Assembly: GCA_020426345.1 (NCBI GenBank)
Contig: JAGQQE010000006.1
Location: 1 to 48,703 of the forward strand
Source: Planctomycetaceae bacterium
GTDB taxonomy: Bacteria > Planctomycetota > Planctomycetia > Planctomycetales > Planctomycetaceae
Reading direction: 5' to 3'
DNA: 48,703 nt
The notes beneath the pieces are model-generated. The model was not told the origin of the DNA and searched no databases. It saw only the letters and a list, made by a program, of their open reading frames with translations. Position 1 is the stretch's first letter; each line of letters begins with the position of its first letter. A program made the translations under genes and the position numbers. Positions 1 through 10,700 of this stretch are shown in pieces.

Positions 1-241
1 ATTCATTAATTTCCAACAGTGCGTTTTGGTATTTTGGCAACCCCTGTTGGTTGTTTGGCGTGAAACTTGCCTTAGATTCAAAAGGTTTGGTCTTACGAGG
101 CAAATGCAGGGCAATCATTAGTCGGTTTGGATGTCCCTGCCTTTGTTACTGTTGCAAATTGCATCAGGTTTGCCTGGACTGATTTATCGCAAATTTCTTA
201 GTTTCCATCTTTCCTCTGCAGAAATCCCAAGGATTGAGCCC

Positions 242-1204
242 ATGAAGAAGCATTCTATGCGTGGTTTCACGCTGATTGAACTGCTTGTGGTGATTGCAAT
301 TATCGCCATCCTGATCGCATTGCTGCTGCCGGCTGTTCAGCAGGCCCGCGAAGCTGCTCGTCGCAGCCAGTGCAAAAATAACATGAAGCAGCTTGGGCTG
401 GCCTTCCATAACTATTACGACGTTCATAATTGCCTGCCACCTTACTGCGTTGCCGGTGGCGTCGGTTATGCCCAGGAAGTGAATCAGAACTGGTCCTACC
501 TTTCAATGATCCTGCCGCAGCTGGAGCAGGCAAATCTCTATGAGCAACTCAGGGTTGGGCAGAGCAATCTGGTGCCTCGTCAGGCGATGACTGTGCTCAC
601 AGACTATACATCCGCAAATGCCGGATCCGTTGAGGCACTCTTCACCTCGCCGCTGCCATTTTACTTGTGTCCATCCGCCAACGGTGAAGAAGTGAACAAG
701 TATCAGTACAACATGGGTACGGCAATGTATGCCGGAAACAATCAGATATTCACGCAGCCGAACGCAGGTGGACGACGTGGTGCGTTGTCCTACCGATGGA
801 ACGATATTGTGGACGGTACTTCAAACACTCTGTTGATGGGTGAGAAGGCGTTGATGTCTCAGCCTTTGCTCTCTGTCGGGGCTGTGTGGGGTGCTGGAAG
901 GGTATGCGGTAATCGGCTGTGTATCGTTGCCGCCCAGTGTCCGATGAACACACCATTCGACGGTTCCTGGGATTCTGCCAACAACTGCTACATCGAAAAC
1001 AGTCCATCAACTCTTGTGAGCCGAGCTTCGTTGTCGAGCCCGCATACTGGTGGAGCCCAAATGCTGCTGTGTGATGGATCCGTCCGTTTCGTTAGCGAAA
1101 ATGTGGACGCCAATCCAGTGACAGGTGGATCCGGTGCCAGCGGGAACTACGTCTATCAGAACCTGTTCAACGTGAACGACAAGAATGTCCTTGGCGAATT
1201 CTGA
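242..1204 (+). CDS. DUF1559 family type II/IV pseudopilin-like protein (copy 1)
   Basis: Predicted 320-aa exported protein of the planctomycete DUF1559 family. The N-terminus has a short basic leader and the prepilin peptidase motif [11 protein letters not shown] (cleavage after Gly8, Glu13 at +5), then a hydrophobic helix of about 20 residues ending in [14 protein letters not shown]. The C-terminus has the family signature HTGGAQMLLCDGSVRFV. I chose the ATG at 242 because it starts directly at the type IV pilin leader and has AAGGA about 8 bases upstream; the frame is open further upstream to 131 but that part does not look like a leader. It is followed 21 bases later by a small lipoprotein gene, and the same pair recurs next door. 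The family is known to be heavily expanded in planctomycetes; its exact role (pseudopilin in a secretion or pilus-like system) is not established. Confidence 0.93.
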   Translation: MKKHSMRGFTLIELLVVIAIIAILIALLLPAVQQAREAARRSQCKNNMKQLGLAFHNYYDVHNCLPPYCVAGGVGYAQEVNQNWSYLSMILPQLEQANLYEQLRVGQSNLVPRQAMTVLTDYTSANAGSVEALFTSPLPFYLCPSANGEEVNKYQYNMGTAMYAGNNQIFTQPNAGGRRGALSYRWNDIVDGTSNTLLMGEKALMSQPLLSVGAVWGAGRVCGNRLCIVAAQCPMNTPFDGSWDSANNCYIENSPSTLVSRASLSSPHTGGAQMLLCDGSVRFVSENVDANPVTGGSGASGNYVYQNLFNVNDKNVLGEF

Positions 1205-1225
1205 TCAGGAAAGGTGCAGACCGGC

Positions 1226-1720
1226 ATGAAGTTTTTTTCTTTGTTTGCTTTCTCGGCTTTCCTGCTGTGTGGTTGCGGTGGTTCCGGGCGTCCGTCTCTG
1301 GTTGTTGTCACTGGAAAGGTGACACTTGATGGAAAGCCGCTGGAGGGTGCAAGCATTGCGATGAAGTTTGTCTCAGATGACCCGGACAATAAGTACGGTC
1401 GCCCCTCCAGGGCAGTGAGCGACTCAAGCGGCCAGTTCAAACCGGCGGCATATGGTGATGCCGAAGGTATACCAACCGGTAAGTACAAGGTTGCAATCTA
1501 CAAACAGGAAATTCCCGAAGGGTACAACGCGGAGGATCCTGCTGCGAATCCGGTGAATATCAAATGGATCACCCCACGGTACTATTCTGATATCGATACT
1601 TCCGGAATCGAGATAGAAGTGACTTCCGACGGGATCACGCCCGAAACAATTGCGCTTCAGTCAAACGGATCGGTCGAAGTTCAGAATACCGGGCAAACGG
1701 TCGATCCCAACGCTCCCTGA
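1226..1720 (+). CDS. small lipoprotein with carboxypeptidase-regulatory-like domain
   Basis: Predicted 164-aa lipoprotein. A lipobox-like stretch (FLLCGC) near residue 18 suggests cleavage and lipidation at the second Cys. The rest reads as one beta-sandwich of the transthyretin/carboxypeptidase-regulatory type: [17 protein letters not shown], then SDSSGQFKP and [10 protein letters not shown]. The ATG at 1226 is preferred over the in-frame GTG at 1214 because AGGAAAGG (1207-1214) lies 11 bases upstream of the ATG and would overlap the GTG. It lies between two DUF1559 genes on the same strand with gaps of 21 and 55 bases, so it is probably in one operon with them. In planctomycetes such lipoproteins commonly accompany DUF1559 genes; the function is unknown. 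Confidence 0.85.
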   Translation: MKFFSLFAFSAFLLCGCGGSGRPSLVVVTGKVTLDGKPLEGASIAMKFVSDDPDNKYGRPSRAVSDSSGQFKPAAYGDAEGIPTGKYKVAIYKQEIPEGYNAEDPAANPVNIKWITPRYYSDIDTSGIEIEVTSDGITPETIALQSNGSVEVQNTGQTVDPNAP

Positions 1721-1775
1721 TTGTCATTTTTTCTGGTTCGAAACTGGATCATTTATTCTGCTGAAAGGTTATTAC

Positions 1776-2741
1776 ATGAAAGCACGCCAGAAACGCGGTT
1801 TCACCCTGATTGAATTGCTGGTCGTCATCGCCATCATTGCTATTCTGATTGCTCTTCTGCTGCCGGCCGTGCAGCAGGCACGCGAGGCCGCCCGCCGCAC
1901 ACAATGCAAGAACAACCTCAAACAATGGGGGCTGGCACTTCATAATTACCACGATGTTTACAACTCATTCCCCATTGGGGCGATGGGCCTGAACAACTCC
2001 GGCACAAACCCCGTCAATAACTTTGGTTTCCATGTGCGGCTGTTGCCATACATTGAGCAGACTGGCATGTACCAGGCGTTTAATTTCAACAAGCACTACG
2101 ACGACAAAGTTGTCAATGGGACATTTTCGAACTACACACTGAAGGAACAGCGTTTTCCACTGCAGTTCTGTCCCAGTGCCCGCACGGCAGATCAAACGAA
2201 TACCGAAGGCTCCGGAGCAACTGCACACACTTACACAACGATTCATTACTACGGCGTAGCGGGTGCAAAGGGTCCACGTCCGGCTCCGGCTTCAGGCAAT
2301 TATTCACACGTTGGAAATACGACTTCTGACCACGGTGGCTTTGCTCAGAATGGTCTGTTGGTACGTAACAAGCACCTGAAGTTCCGTGACGTCACGGATG
2401 GCACTTCAAACACAATGGCGATGGGCGAGATCTCTTCCGAAAACTATGCGGGATGGAACAAGAGTTATCGTGCCTGGACCCAGGGAGCGAGTAACGCCAA
2501 TGGGAATGGCGCCAGCTACGCGGTCAAGAATGTAACCTTTCCAATCTCCAAGACATCCGGATACGTGGGCGGTAACGCAACACGTTTGTTCAATGATGTC
2601 CGGTTTGGAAGCCAGCATACCGGCGGTGCGCAGTTTGCCATGGGGGACGGAACAGTCCGCTTCGTCTCCGAGAATATTGACTTCGGTCTCTATCAGAGTC
2701 TCGCCAGTATCGGGGGAGGTGAAGTGGCAACTCTGGAATAG
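1776..2741 (+). CDS. DUF1559 family type II/IV pseudopilin-like protein (copy 2)
   Basis: Predicted 321-aa protein with the same architecture as the gene at 242: leader MKARQKRG, then FTLIELLVV and [14 protein letters not shown], a [15 protein letters not shown] segment typical of the family, and the C-terminal signature [17 protein letters not shown]. The first 40 residues are almost identical to those of copy 1 while the middle diverges, so this looks like an older duplication with a conserved export signal. The ATG at 1776 is chosen because it starts at the leader; GAAAGG lies about 7 bases upstream. An intrinsic terminator follows 26 bases after the stop codon. Confidence 0.93.
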   Translation: MKARQKRGFTLIELLVVIAIIAILIALLLPAVQQAREAARRTQCKNNLKQWGLALHNYHDVYNSFPIGAMGLNNSGTNPVNNFGFHVRLLPYIEQTGMYQAFNFNKHYDDKVVNGTFSNYTLKEQRFPLQFCPSARTADQTNTEGSGATAHTYTTIHYYGVAGAKGPRPAPASGNYSHVGNTTSDHGGFAQNGLLVRNKHLKFRDVTDGTSNTMAMGEISSENYAGWNKSYRAWTQGASNANGNGASYAVKNVTFPISKTSGYVGGNATRLFNDVRFGSQHTGGAQFAMGDGTVRFVSENIDFGLYQSLASIGGGEVATLE

Positions 2742-2767
2742 AGTAGTCATTTCTGAATCGAAACTCG

Positions 2768-2797
2768 GGGAAGCGCTCGCAGGGTGCTTCCCTTTTT
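2768..2797 (+). terminator. intrinsic terminator after DUF1559 copy 2
   Basis: GGGAAGC (2768-2774) pairs with GCTTCCC (2786-2792) across an 11-base loop and is followed directly by TTTTT. It would end the transcript of the three upstream genes, leaving the next lipoprotein gene on a separate or read-through transcript. Confidence 0.8.
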
Positions 2798-2838
2798 CAT
2801 TATGTGTCCGTGTCTGAATCTCTCTGGAGAGCTGACCA

Positions 2839-3294
2839 ATGAAGGTTAAGCAGTGTCACTTCTTGTTTTTTGCCGTTATTGCGATTGGTTGCGGCGGTGG
2901 TCTCAAGGTCAATGATTTGAGCGGGGATGTCAGGTTCGACGGGAAACCAATCGTCTATGGGCAGATTGAGTTCATTCCCAAGGCAAATCTTTCAGACGAA
3001 AATCCAACTGGCGTTGCTGAAATTGTCGATGGAAAATTCGATACCTCTCTTGAGGGTGGCAAAGGGGTGCTGTTCGGGAGCCACACTGTTCGGGTGACGG
3101 CTTACGAGAGTCGACCGGTTCCCGCAAGCGAGGATGAAACGGCGGAGTCGGAGTCTCAACCGCCGATTTGCCTTGGTTACCCGATCGAGATGGATATTCA
3201 GGAGACAACGCTGAGTATTGATGTTCCGTTGCAGGCAAAAGGGTTCAATATGTTCGGCTCTGAAATTCAGTCGCGCGGACGCAATGACCCATGA
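2839..3294 (+). CDS. small lipoprotein, DUF1559-associated
   Basis: Predicted 151-aa lipoprotein. Residues 1-18 form a signal with a lipobox-like AIGC followed by Gly residues. The mature part begins LSGDVRFDGKPIVYGQIEFIP, the same 'G-V-x-x-DGKP' opening as the lipoprotein at 1226, and contains GVAEIVDGKFDTS and SHTVRVTAYE, consistent with a carboxypeptidase-regulatory-like beta-sandwich. GGAGAG lies about 9 bases upstream of the ATG. It pairs with DUF1559 copy 2 as the 1226 gene pairs with copy 1, although here a terminator lies between them. Its function is unknown; it is probably anchored in the envelope. Confidence 0.8.
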   Translation: MKVKQCHFLFFAVIAIGCGGGLKVNDLSGDVRFDGKPIVYGQIEFIPKANLSDENPTGVAEIVDGKFDTSLEGGKGVLFGSHTVRVTAYESRPVPASEDETAESESQPPICLGYPIEMDIQETTLSIDVPLQAKGFNMFGSEIQSRGRNDP

Positions 3295-3391
3295 GCCCCG
3301 CGTTTCCGGGTATTGCCTGCACGATGAATTCGTTACTGTTCCAACTTCATTTAAGGTGACGACGGGCAGTAAGCAGAGTGGACAGGCAAAG

Positions 3392-4195
3392 ATGACGACC
3401 GTTAATGTTGATGAAGTGATTCTGGACCAGTGGTTGAGCACCGCAATTCGCGCTGCGAAAGTTGGTGGCGAAGTCTTACAGTCATGGATTGGCCGATTCT
3501 CCGTTCGCGAAAAGAGTCGGGCTAACCTGGTGACTGAGGCGGATGAAGCCTCTCAGGCTGCGATTGTTTCGGTGATTTCCGAAGCCTTCCCTGACCATGG
3601 ATTCCTTGGAGAAGAGGGCCTCAACCGTCGTGACGGTGAGACCGGAAATCACTGCTTTTGGATTATCGACCCACTCGACGGCACATCAAATTATGTGCAC
3701 GGCTTCCCTTATTACGCTGTATCGATTGCACTTTATGCCAACCAGCAGCTGCAGGTTGGTGTGATCTACGACCCAACGCGCGATGATGTTTTTGCGGCCA
3801 GCCAAGGCGGTGGTGCGACTTTGAACGGAAAGACAATCACCACGAGCGGTACGACGGAAGCCGGTCAGTGTTTTGCTATGGCAAGTCTTCCGATTGCAGC
3901 TGATCCCGCGAATCCAGCTGTGCGAAGATTCCTGACAGCACTGCCTCGCCTTCAAACCGTACAAAGGACCGGTTCAGCAGCAATGAACCTGGCAAGTGTT
4001 GCGGCGGGCAGGGCGGATGCCTTCTGGTCAACGAGTCTTCATCCCTGGGACATTGCTGCGGGAGTTCTGCTGGTGAAGGAAGCCGGGGGCAGTGTTACAA
4101 CGCTATCTGGCGGCGCAATTGACATTTTCGCGCCAGACATCCTGGTCGCCAGCAGCGTTGAACTACAACAGGAATTGACAGCCGTTCTTGGCTGA
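3392..4195 (+). CDS. inositol monophosphatase family protein (SuhB-like)
   Basis: Predicted 267-aa cytoplasmic Mg-dependent phosphatase of the inositol-monophosphatase family. Visible motifs are NLVTEADEASQ (about residues 45-55), the metal ligands in GFLGEEGL (Glu74-Glu75), the family signature WIIDPLDGTSNYVHGFP (Asp93 and Asp96), and the C-terminal WDIAAGVLLVKEAGG with its metal-binding Asp. Length matches the family. The frame is open from 3218, but the ATG at 3392 gives a normal N-terminus and avoids overlap with the upstream lipoprotein. The family hydrolyses myo-inositol-1-phosphate, and related members act on other sugar phosphates or PAP, so the exact substrate is not certain. No neighbour points to a pathway. 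Confidence 0.9.
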   Translation: MTTVNVDEVILDQWLSTAIRAAKVGGEVLQSWIGRFSVREKSRANLVTEADEASQAAIVSVISEAFPDHGFLGEEGLNRRDGETGNHCFWIIDPLDGTSNYVHGFPYYAVSIALYANQQLQVGVIYDPTRDDVFAASQGGGATLNGKTITTSGTTEAGQCFAMASLPIAADPANPAVRRFLTALPRLQTVQRTGSAAMNLASVAAGRADAFWSTSLHPWDIAAGVLLVKEAGGSVTTLSGGAIDIFAPDILVASSVELQQELTAVLG

Positions 4196-4323
4196 TTACA
4201 TTCGGCAGCTTCTCCAGCCCTCGTTTACCGCCTAAACTTAACCGTGGGTCCAGCGGATTCGGTTCGCCAATTCCGTGGGTCTCCGGTTTTGATGAAAGCA
4301 CGTATACGGAAACGGCGGGACCA

Positions 4324-7300
4324 GTGACGGTTATTGATAGACATCGATACGTCCGTTCAGGTCGCAGGACATTCTTCCTGACGATTCTGCTCCTGTTCTG
4401 TCAGACTCCGACGCTGATTGTCTCGGCAGCAGTCCCGGCTCAATCGGGTGGCGATGGCGATGGTCCCGCAGATGGTCTTGCCGACGGCTTGAAATCGGAT
4501 GCGCTGGAATCCGATTCAGAACAGCTTTTGATTCGCACAAAGTCAGGCGACTTGATTCCTGTCGATCAGATTCTGGGGCCTGGCTATTCCGGGTTGGCGG
4601 GCGAATTGCTGGAGCGAGTTCGGGAGCAAAGATCTATTCCGGACGTTCATATTGCGGACCTTGAGATTGCCGGAACGATTCAATCCGACGTTGTTCACAT
4701 TCAGGCTGACCTGAAGATTCAGGTCAATCGTAAGCAGGAATGGGTGACGGTGCCAATTGCGTTCAGCGATTTGCACATCACTGGTTTTTCGCACGAATCG
4801 GCCGCGTCGGACGCAGAGCAGGTCCCTGACATGTCGGAATCGACGCAGAAGCGGTGGCATCTTTACGGGGCGGGGTTGCATACGATTCATCTGAAGATGA
4901 TTGGTAAATCAAGACCGCAATCACCGACAGGGCACTCGCTGAATCTGAATCTCCCTCGTGCAACACAATCGCATGCGGCCTTTACTTTTGAGTCTCCTGT
5001 AGAGATCCAGCGTTTGTCGACTGAAGCGGTTTCCAGGCCGGGGCGAACTCCGGTTGGAGTGACCTCCATAGAGTTCTGGGGGCTGGAGCCTGCCTTTGGC
5101 ATGAGTTGGATTGAGGTTGTGACTCAGGTCATACGGAAGCCTGTTGTTCAAATTCAGAACAACAGAATGAAGCTTGACCTGACGACCATTCCCGTGACTT
5201 TGTCCGGGACGCAGACATTACAAATCAGCGTCAGTAGTATCTCGCAGTTTCGAATGCAGTTTCCACCAGGCTTCGAGCTGCTCGAACTGATTGTGCGAAA
5301 CCAGGCCGGTGTATCCGTACTGGATGAGTATCGCGAAACAAAGAACCAGAACGGGCAGGAAGTTGAAGTAATTCTTCCAGCTCCGACGGAGGGGCTCTTA
5401 ACGGTTACGTATGATCTGCAGCTGACCAATCGCCTGTTTCCGCAGGATATCCAGGTCCGTCTGCCTGTGCTTCCGGATGCAAACATTCAGTCGGGCGATC
5501 TGGATATCCTGATTCCCCAGGGGCTTCTGGTGAAGCAAACAGAGGTGGAGGGGGCTCAACGACGCCGTGTTTCGAATGAGACGGACGGCAGTATTGCAGC
5601 GACTGCTTTCCGCATGAGATCTGCCGACTCTTCCATCACTCTGCACGTTGAAGAGATTGAAGCGCACTACGCTGTCTCACCGGAAATGGTGTTTCGTCCG
5701 GATGAGGCCAATGTCTTGCTGAAGGCTCGTTTCCCGGTGAACGTCCTTCGAGGGTCACTGCTGGATTTGAATCTGAAATGGCCGGGTTATACAGGAAGCG
5801 AATGGAAGATCCTGCCAGGCACGACTCAGCTGGTCACAGAAAAGAGCCGGATTCCGTTGTCTCCGGAATTCACAACAGACGATACCGATTACTTTCGGCT
5901 GACGTTTCCGGAGCGACAGTCTGGTCAGTTCTTTGTGGAATTTGAGGCGTTTGCACCGCTGACGGCAATTCGGACAAATACGAATCCAATGATTTGTCCG
6001 CAGGTGGCATCGCGTTCGAATGAGGCCGTTGTCATCACCACAATTGAATCGGACGATTACTCTCTTCAGCCGATTGATGCGCAGACATCGCGTCCACTGG
6101 CGTCAGCACCTTATCGAACCTCTGCTGCAACGACTCAGCAGGAGCCCAGCGATTCGCAAACATGGATTCTGGATAGCCAGGACACTGAGTTCTGGTTTGA
6201 TATCACGTCGCAGGCCGCCTCTGTTACTGCGGAAATGATTGTCGGTCTGGCGCGAGAAGAATCCGGAATTGGTGTCCATCAGGAAATTGACTTTTCGATT
6301 GATCATCGAGATATCAGCAGCATCCTGCTGGATGTACCGGACGGAATTCAGCCAATTGTTCACGTTGCAGGCGAAGAGCAACCGCTTCGGGCGACAATTG
6401 AATCGTCGACGAGCCGAAGTTACCGGCTCCCCACGGCAAGACGAGGGCTTCTGCGTTTACTGGTCGATTATCTTGTACCGGTCACTGGAACGAACGTGGG
6501 GAAACCTTTGCCGCTGGACCTTCACCTTGTCGTGCCACAACCTCAGAGCTGTGAATTGCTCCGGTCCGAAGTAGGGGCAGATATTTCCTCGGGAATCAGA
6601 GTCTCTGGTGATTCCGGCTGGCGCCCCGTTTATTCAGAGTCCTTCGAGTCTGCCTGGCAAAAGCAGGGGCGAACCGATGTTGTTCCTGTCGAGATTCGTC
6701 TGGCAGCTCCGCTAAATGACTATAGTCTGCCCGAGTTGATATTCAGCAAGACCACTCTGGCCGGCAACGAAGCGATTACTCGGACGCAGGCTGTGTTTGC
6801 CCGTTATCCGGAAAGCTTTAGTTTTTGGTTGCCCTCGGATGTCGCCCCGCGTCAGGTTCTTGTGAATTCTGTGCCTGTCGAAAAACTCGCCAGGGTCTTC
6901 GACGAGTACCCTGCAACCGGGGGCGTCCGGTGGTCGATCATTTTCAGAGATGACGTTGAAGGAAGCGATCCCGGATCGATCAGTCAGGGCATTGGAAACA
7001 CTGCCGCGGATGACCATCCGACCGCCTGCGTCGTGGAAATTGTTACGAATCAGGATGCTGCGGCAGAATCGAATCTGTTGTCGGACCTGAGTATTCGACG
7101 ACCCCAATTCGGCGATACTGACTCCATTATGCTGGGTGTCTGGTTCTTTGAATCAAATGATGCCGTGCGAGTGGTCGGGCAGGGCGAAGCCGATCAGAGC
7201 TTTCCGCGATCGCATCTTTCAGGTTTCCCATTGAGTCTGGGGGTTAACGAAACCCTCGAAATCGATGCTTTATTGTCTGCCTGCAGCGAACCGGTCCGTG

Positions 7301-7782
7301 CACAGGGGAAAGTTGGTATCGACACCTGGCTGCATGGTAGTCAGTCGCGGCCCGACGTGTTCTTCGTTTCCGGCAGTTCATCCGCACTGGAAATCAAACT
7401 GTTGCCGCGAATGTCTTTGCTGCTGTTAACGGCCATTGTGTGCCTGGTGACATTCATCCCTGGCCTGTTTCTGCCACGGAACCTCTTGTTTGTTCCATTG
7501 GTCATTGTCATTGCGGCAGCACCCGCTTTATTTCTGTATATGCCGCAATGGAGCGTGGTTCTGCTTCCTTACGCGGTAACAGGGTTGTTGACAGGTTCAA
7601 CGGCCGTCTTCTTTCATCGGATTTCCACCGATCGTGGTATGCGTTTCAGCACGAAGCCTCGACCGGGCGATGCCCTGACTGTTTTTGGCATGTCGGGGTT
7701 TCTGGGAGGCAGTTCGGTAGCCGACAAGAGCGATCTGGTGATACCGGGAGTGCCGGATCGTTCAGGGGCGGGGATCCGATGA
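4324..7782 (+). CDS. giant exported, membrane-anchored protein of unknown function (unit 1)
   Basis: Predicted 1152-aa protein that I do not recognise beyond a planctomycete-type envelope protein. It starts at GTG; residues 14-37 form a signal peptide (two Arg, then FFLTILLLF, ending near VSAAVPA). Residues about 60-1020 look rich in beta-strands with no catalytic motif I can name; an early segment reads DLIPVDQILGPGYSGLAG. Three hydrophobic segments near the C-terminus (about 1030-1050, 1053-1073, 1075-1097) would anchor it, leaving a tail of about 55 residues in the cytoplasm. Topology thus suggests a very large domain outside the cytoplasmic membrane. The stop codon overlaps the start of the next giant gene (ATGA), implying translational coupling and a joint role. 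An alternative start slightly downstream is unlikely because the signal peptide would be lost. Confidence 0.85.
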   Translation: MTVIDRHRYVRSGRRTFFLTILLLFCQTPTLIVSAAVPAQSGGDGDGPADGLADGLKSDALESDSEQLLIRTKSGDLIPVDQILGPGYSGLAGELLERVREQRSIPDVHIADLEIAGTIQSDVVHIQADLKIQVNRKQEWVTVPIAFSDLHITGFSHESAASDAEQVPDMSESTQKRWHLYGAGLHTIHLKMIGKSRPQSPTGHSLNLNLPRATQSHAAFTFESPVEIQRLSTEAVSRPGRTPVGVTSIEFWGLEPAFGMSWIEVVTQVIRKPVVQIQNNRMKLDLTTIPVTLSGTQTLQISVSSISQFRMQFPPGFELLELIVRNQAGVSVLDEYRETKNQNGQEVEVILPAPTEGLLTVTYDLQLTNRLFPQDIQVRLPVLPDANIQSGDLDILIPQGLLVKQTEVEGAQRRRVSNETDGSIAATAFRMRSADSSITLHVEEIEAHYAVSPEMVFRPDEANVLLKARFPVNVLRGSLLDLNLKWPGYTGSEWKILPGTTQLVTEKSRIPLSPEFTTDDTDYFRLTFPERQSGQFFVEFEAFAPLTAIRTNTNPMICPQVASRSNEAVVITTIESDDYSLQPIDAQTSRPLASAPYRTSAATTQQEPSDSQTWILDSQDTEFWFDITSQAASVTAEMIVGLAREESGIGVHQEIDFSIDHRDISSILLDVPDGIQPIVHVAGEEQPLRATIESSTSRSYRLPTARRGLLRLLVDYLVPVTGTNVGKPLPLDLHLVVPQPQSCELLRSEVGADISSGIRVSGDSGWRPVYSESFESAWQKQGRTDVVPVEIRLAAPLNDYSLPELIFSKTTLAGNEAITRTQAVFARYPESFSFWLPSDVAPRQVLVNSVPVEKLARVFDEYPATGGVRWSIIFRDDVEGSDPGSISQGIGNTAADDHPTACVVEIVTNQDAAAESNLLSDLSIRRPQFGDTDSIMLGVWFFESNDAVRVVGQGEADQSFPRSHLSGFPLSLGVNETLEIDALLSACSEPVRAQGKVGIDTWLHGSQSRPDVFFVSGSSSALEIKLLPRMSLLLLTAIVCLVTFIPGLFLPRNLLFVPLVIVIAAAPALFLYMPQWSVVLLPYAVTGLLTGSTAVFFHRISTDRGMRFSTKPRPGDALTVFGMSGFLGGSSVADKSDLVIPGVPDRSGAGIR

Positions 7783-10700
7783 TGATCCGAGCTTTCTGCC
7801 TTATTTTCGTGCTGCAGGCTGCTGGAAACTGTTTCGCTCAGATCCCGGCGATTCCATCTGATCAGGTGGTTGCAGAAAATCAGACGGTCCCCGGCGTTGT
7901 TCGGCCGAATGCTCCTTCGGCAGAAATCCCTTCGATTGCTCCGGATCAGCTTCAGCAGTTAATGGAAAGGCAGAAATGGGTGCCAGTTCCCCTGTCGGTG
8001 GCACAGCAGATTGCCAAACACATCGGGAAGCCTGCAGATGCAGATGCCGTCGTGCGACCAAATCGAATTCGGGAGGCCATCTACCGCGCGACACTGTCCG
8101 GCAGCCAGCTGACACAGGGGCAAATAGAACTCACAGTGCAACCACCAACAGAGGCTGATCGCCCCGATTTGTTAATGCTTGGGATCGTCAATTTGAATGA
8201 TTTATCCATGGAGGCTGAACACCGGGAAGTTACGATTGCTTCAGACGACGATCATCGACTGTTCCTGCTGAAGGCTGGATACGCACAAAAGATTATCGGT
8301 CACTGGTCGATTGACGGGGCTGTCACTGGAGATGTGACGACATTTCGTATGGAGTTGCCTGAAGCAACGATCAGCCGCATTGAGTTAACGACTTCCTCAG
8401 AAACGATTGTTACCAGCCCAAACGCACTTGTTCTTGGGCCTGAAGAGCGTTCTGAATCTGAATCGGCGTGGGTACTGCTTCCGAATTCTTCCAGCCGCGT
8501 CACGATCGGGTGTCGAAGAAAACGCTGGACACGTTCCGGTATCCCTTTGTCTCTGATGAAGCTGACAGAGAACCACGTTGCAACGGGCGACACGATGATC
8601 TCACAGTGGTCATTGACCCTGACACCAGAGCTGCAAAGCACAGATGTACTGAGCGTAACCCTTCCCGATCGTCTCCATGTCACTGATGTCCTGTTAAACG
8701 ACAACCAGCCTATGGTGTGGGATCGCCAGTCAGATGTCTCGAATGCATCGACGAATCCACCCTCAACCGAAAAGGATTCTGTGGATGGCAATTCGGTGCC
8801 CTTAACGCCTGCGAATCCGGATGATGACGCAGCAATGCGGGATTCGCAGCAACAACTGAACATTCAGTTGCCGCAACTTGCGAGTACATTGTCAATCAGC
8901 ATCCAGGCAACGTCTGCATTACCAACATCCAGCAACTGGCCGGTGCCGCTGCTTAAACCGCTTCAATGGCGGAGGAAAGCTGATGGTGCGAATGGTGCTG
9001 TGCTTATGCCGACATCACTTGTGCGAGTCACTTTGCCGGCGGGGATAGAACTGGATAGTTGGCGTTTGACGGGCATGCAGGAACTGGATGTGAATGCCGG
9101 GCAGGAGAATGCCGTCATTTATCAACTCACACGCTTCGTAAACGAAGCCAGTGCTGTGGCACGGATCTCGGCCAGTGACGCATCAACGACGGAAACAGTT
9201 GTTTCGATCCTGGAGCAGTCTGGCAGAGTGCTCACTGCAAACTGTCTTGTGAACGTGCGATGCGAACAGGGCATCGCAACGGACTTATACTGGGACATTC
9301 AGCCCGGCTGGGATGTCATTGGGGCTCGCTATGCATCCAATAGCCGCGCATTGTTTTTCGAGTTTGACCGAAGCGGAAAAGCTACGGCAAGTCGTCAACT
9401 GCAGATACATTTGCCCGAGCCGATTGAATCGGGATCCAGCCGCGTTGTGCAGTTGTCGCTTCAGCAGTCCGATCTTGCAGACGTGACACCGATTCTTCAG
9501 CCTTTCGTTGCACGTGACAAAAGGAATCGGCCATTCAGTTATACTTTGGTCACTCCCGACGTTGTGGCGACATTACCAGCGATTGAACAGGTAAAGAATC
9601 CTTCTTTTTCGCTCACGGAACTGACAACGGCTAACGGTTGGCTGGCTGCACAGACCATTCCGGCCCGCACAATTGTTTTTGACGACCGCCTCAATGATTT
9701 GTCTTTGCTGAAATCCTCCGCTCGTCAGCCATCCGAGCGGCCTGCGATTGAGGTACAGGACTTACGCTGCCGGATTCAGGTCGAAGGCGAGTTCCTGAAG
9801 GAAGTGACACTTATCCGGCTTGCTCCTGCGGAATCGGATCACACGGTACCGTTCCTGCTGCCTGCCCGGGAAGGTGCTGAAACCTTTCGCTGGTCTGTGG
9901 ACGGGAAGAATGTCGATGCCGCTCAAAGGGGGGATGATTCCGGAGAATGGCGGACCTTTATGGTTCCAGTCCCCGGCGGAAACGATAATTCTCCTGGTCG
10001 TGAAGTTACCTTTGAGTCCACGCGACATCTCGATGATGTTCGACATGCCATGCTGGCAGTGCCGTTGCCTGATGCCGGCGTTTCGGGTGTCCTTTCCATT
10101 GACGCTTCCGAACAGTTTCGCATTCTTCCTGAGGCACTTTCCCAGGCTGCTTCTGCTGATTCTTCAAATGAAGATGGGGCTCTGGCACTGTCGGAATGGT
10201 TGCTTCCAGCGTCTCCGCGAAGAATTCGGCTGGTCATTGAACGCAGCGGAGGCAGCAACCACCGTCCGGCGTTTGTATCCCATATCTTTCACATTTTTGA
10301 TGTTCGTGATGATCAGGTCCGACACCAGCGTGTGGCGATCGGGCAGCTTTCTGAGTCTGCCTTGTTGAATACGGTAAGAATTGAAGAGGACTTCGCAACT
10401 TCATCGAAGGTCTTCATTGATGGACGCCGAGTTGCAATTCTCAGCCCTGGTGCAGAGTCGGCCGTGCCTGTTCCGTCTGACTCTGCCGAGTGCAGGATTG
10501 TGGTAATCGCCGACCCCGTATTTTCGGTGACGAATGGATTCAGTCGACTGGCACTGAAGGAAGTTTCAGGGGACCCCCGTGTTGATCATCGATGCACTCA
10601 CCATATCCTCGTTTCTCCCGAAATGCAGATTCGTTCTCCAGATGCGCAGTGGCAGACGTCCGCCTCCGTTGATGTTCTGGGGATGATGAGTACTGTTGCG

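Noticed and set aside
3218-3391. N-terminal extension of the inositol monophosphatase into the upstream lipoprotein gene
   Set aside because: It would overlap the lipoprotein by 77 bases and give an untypical N-terminus for the family.
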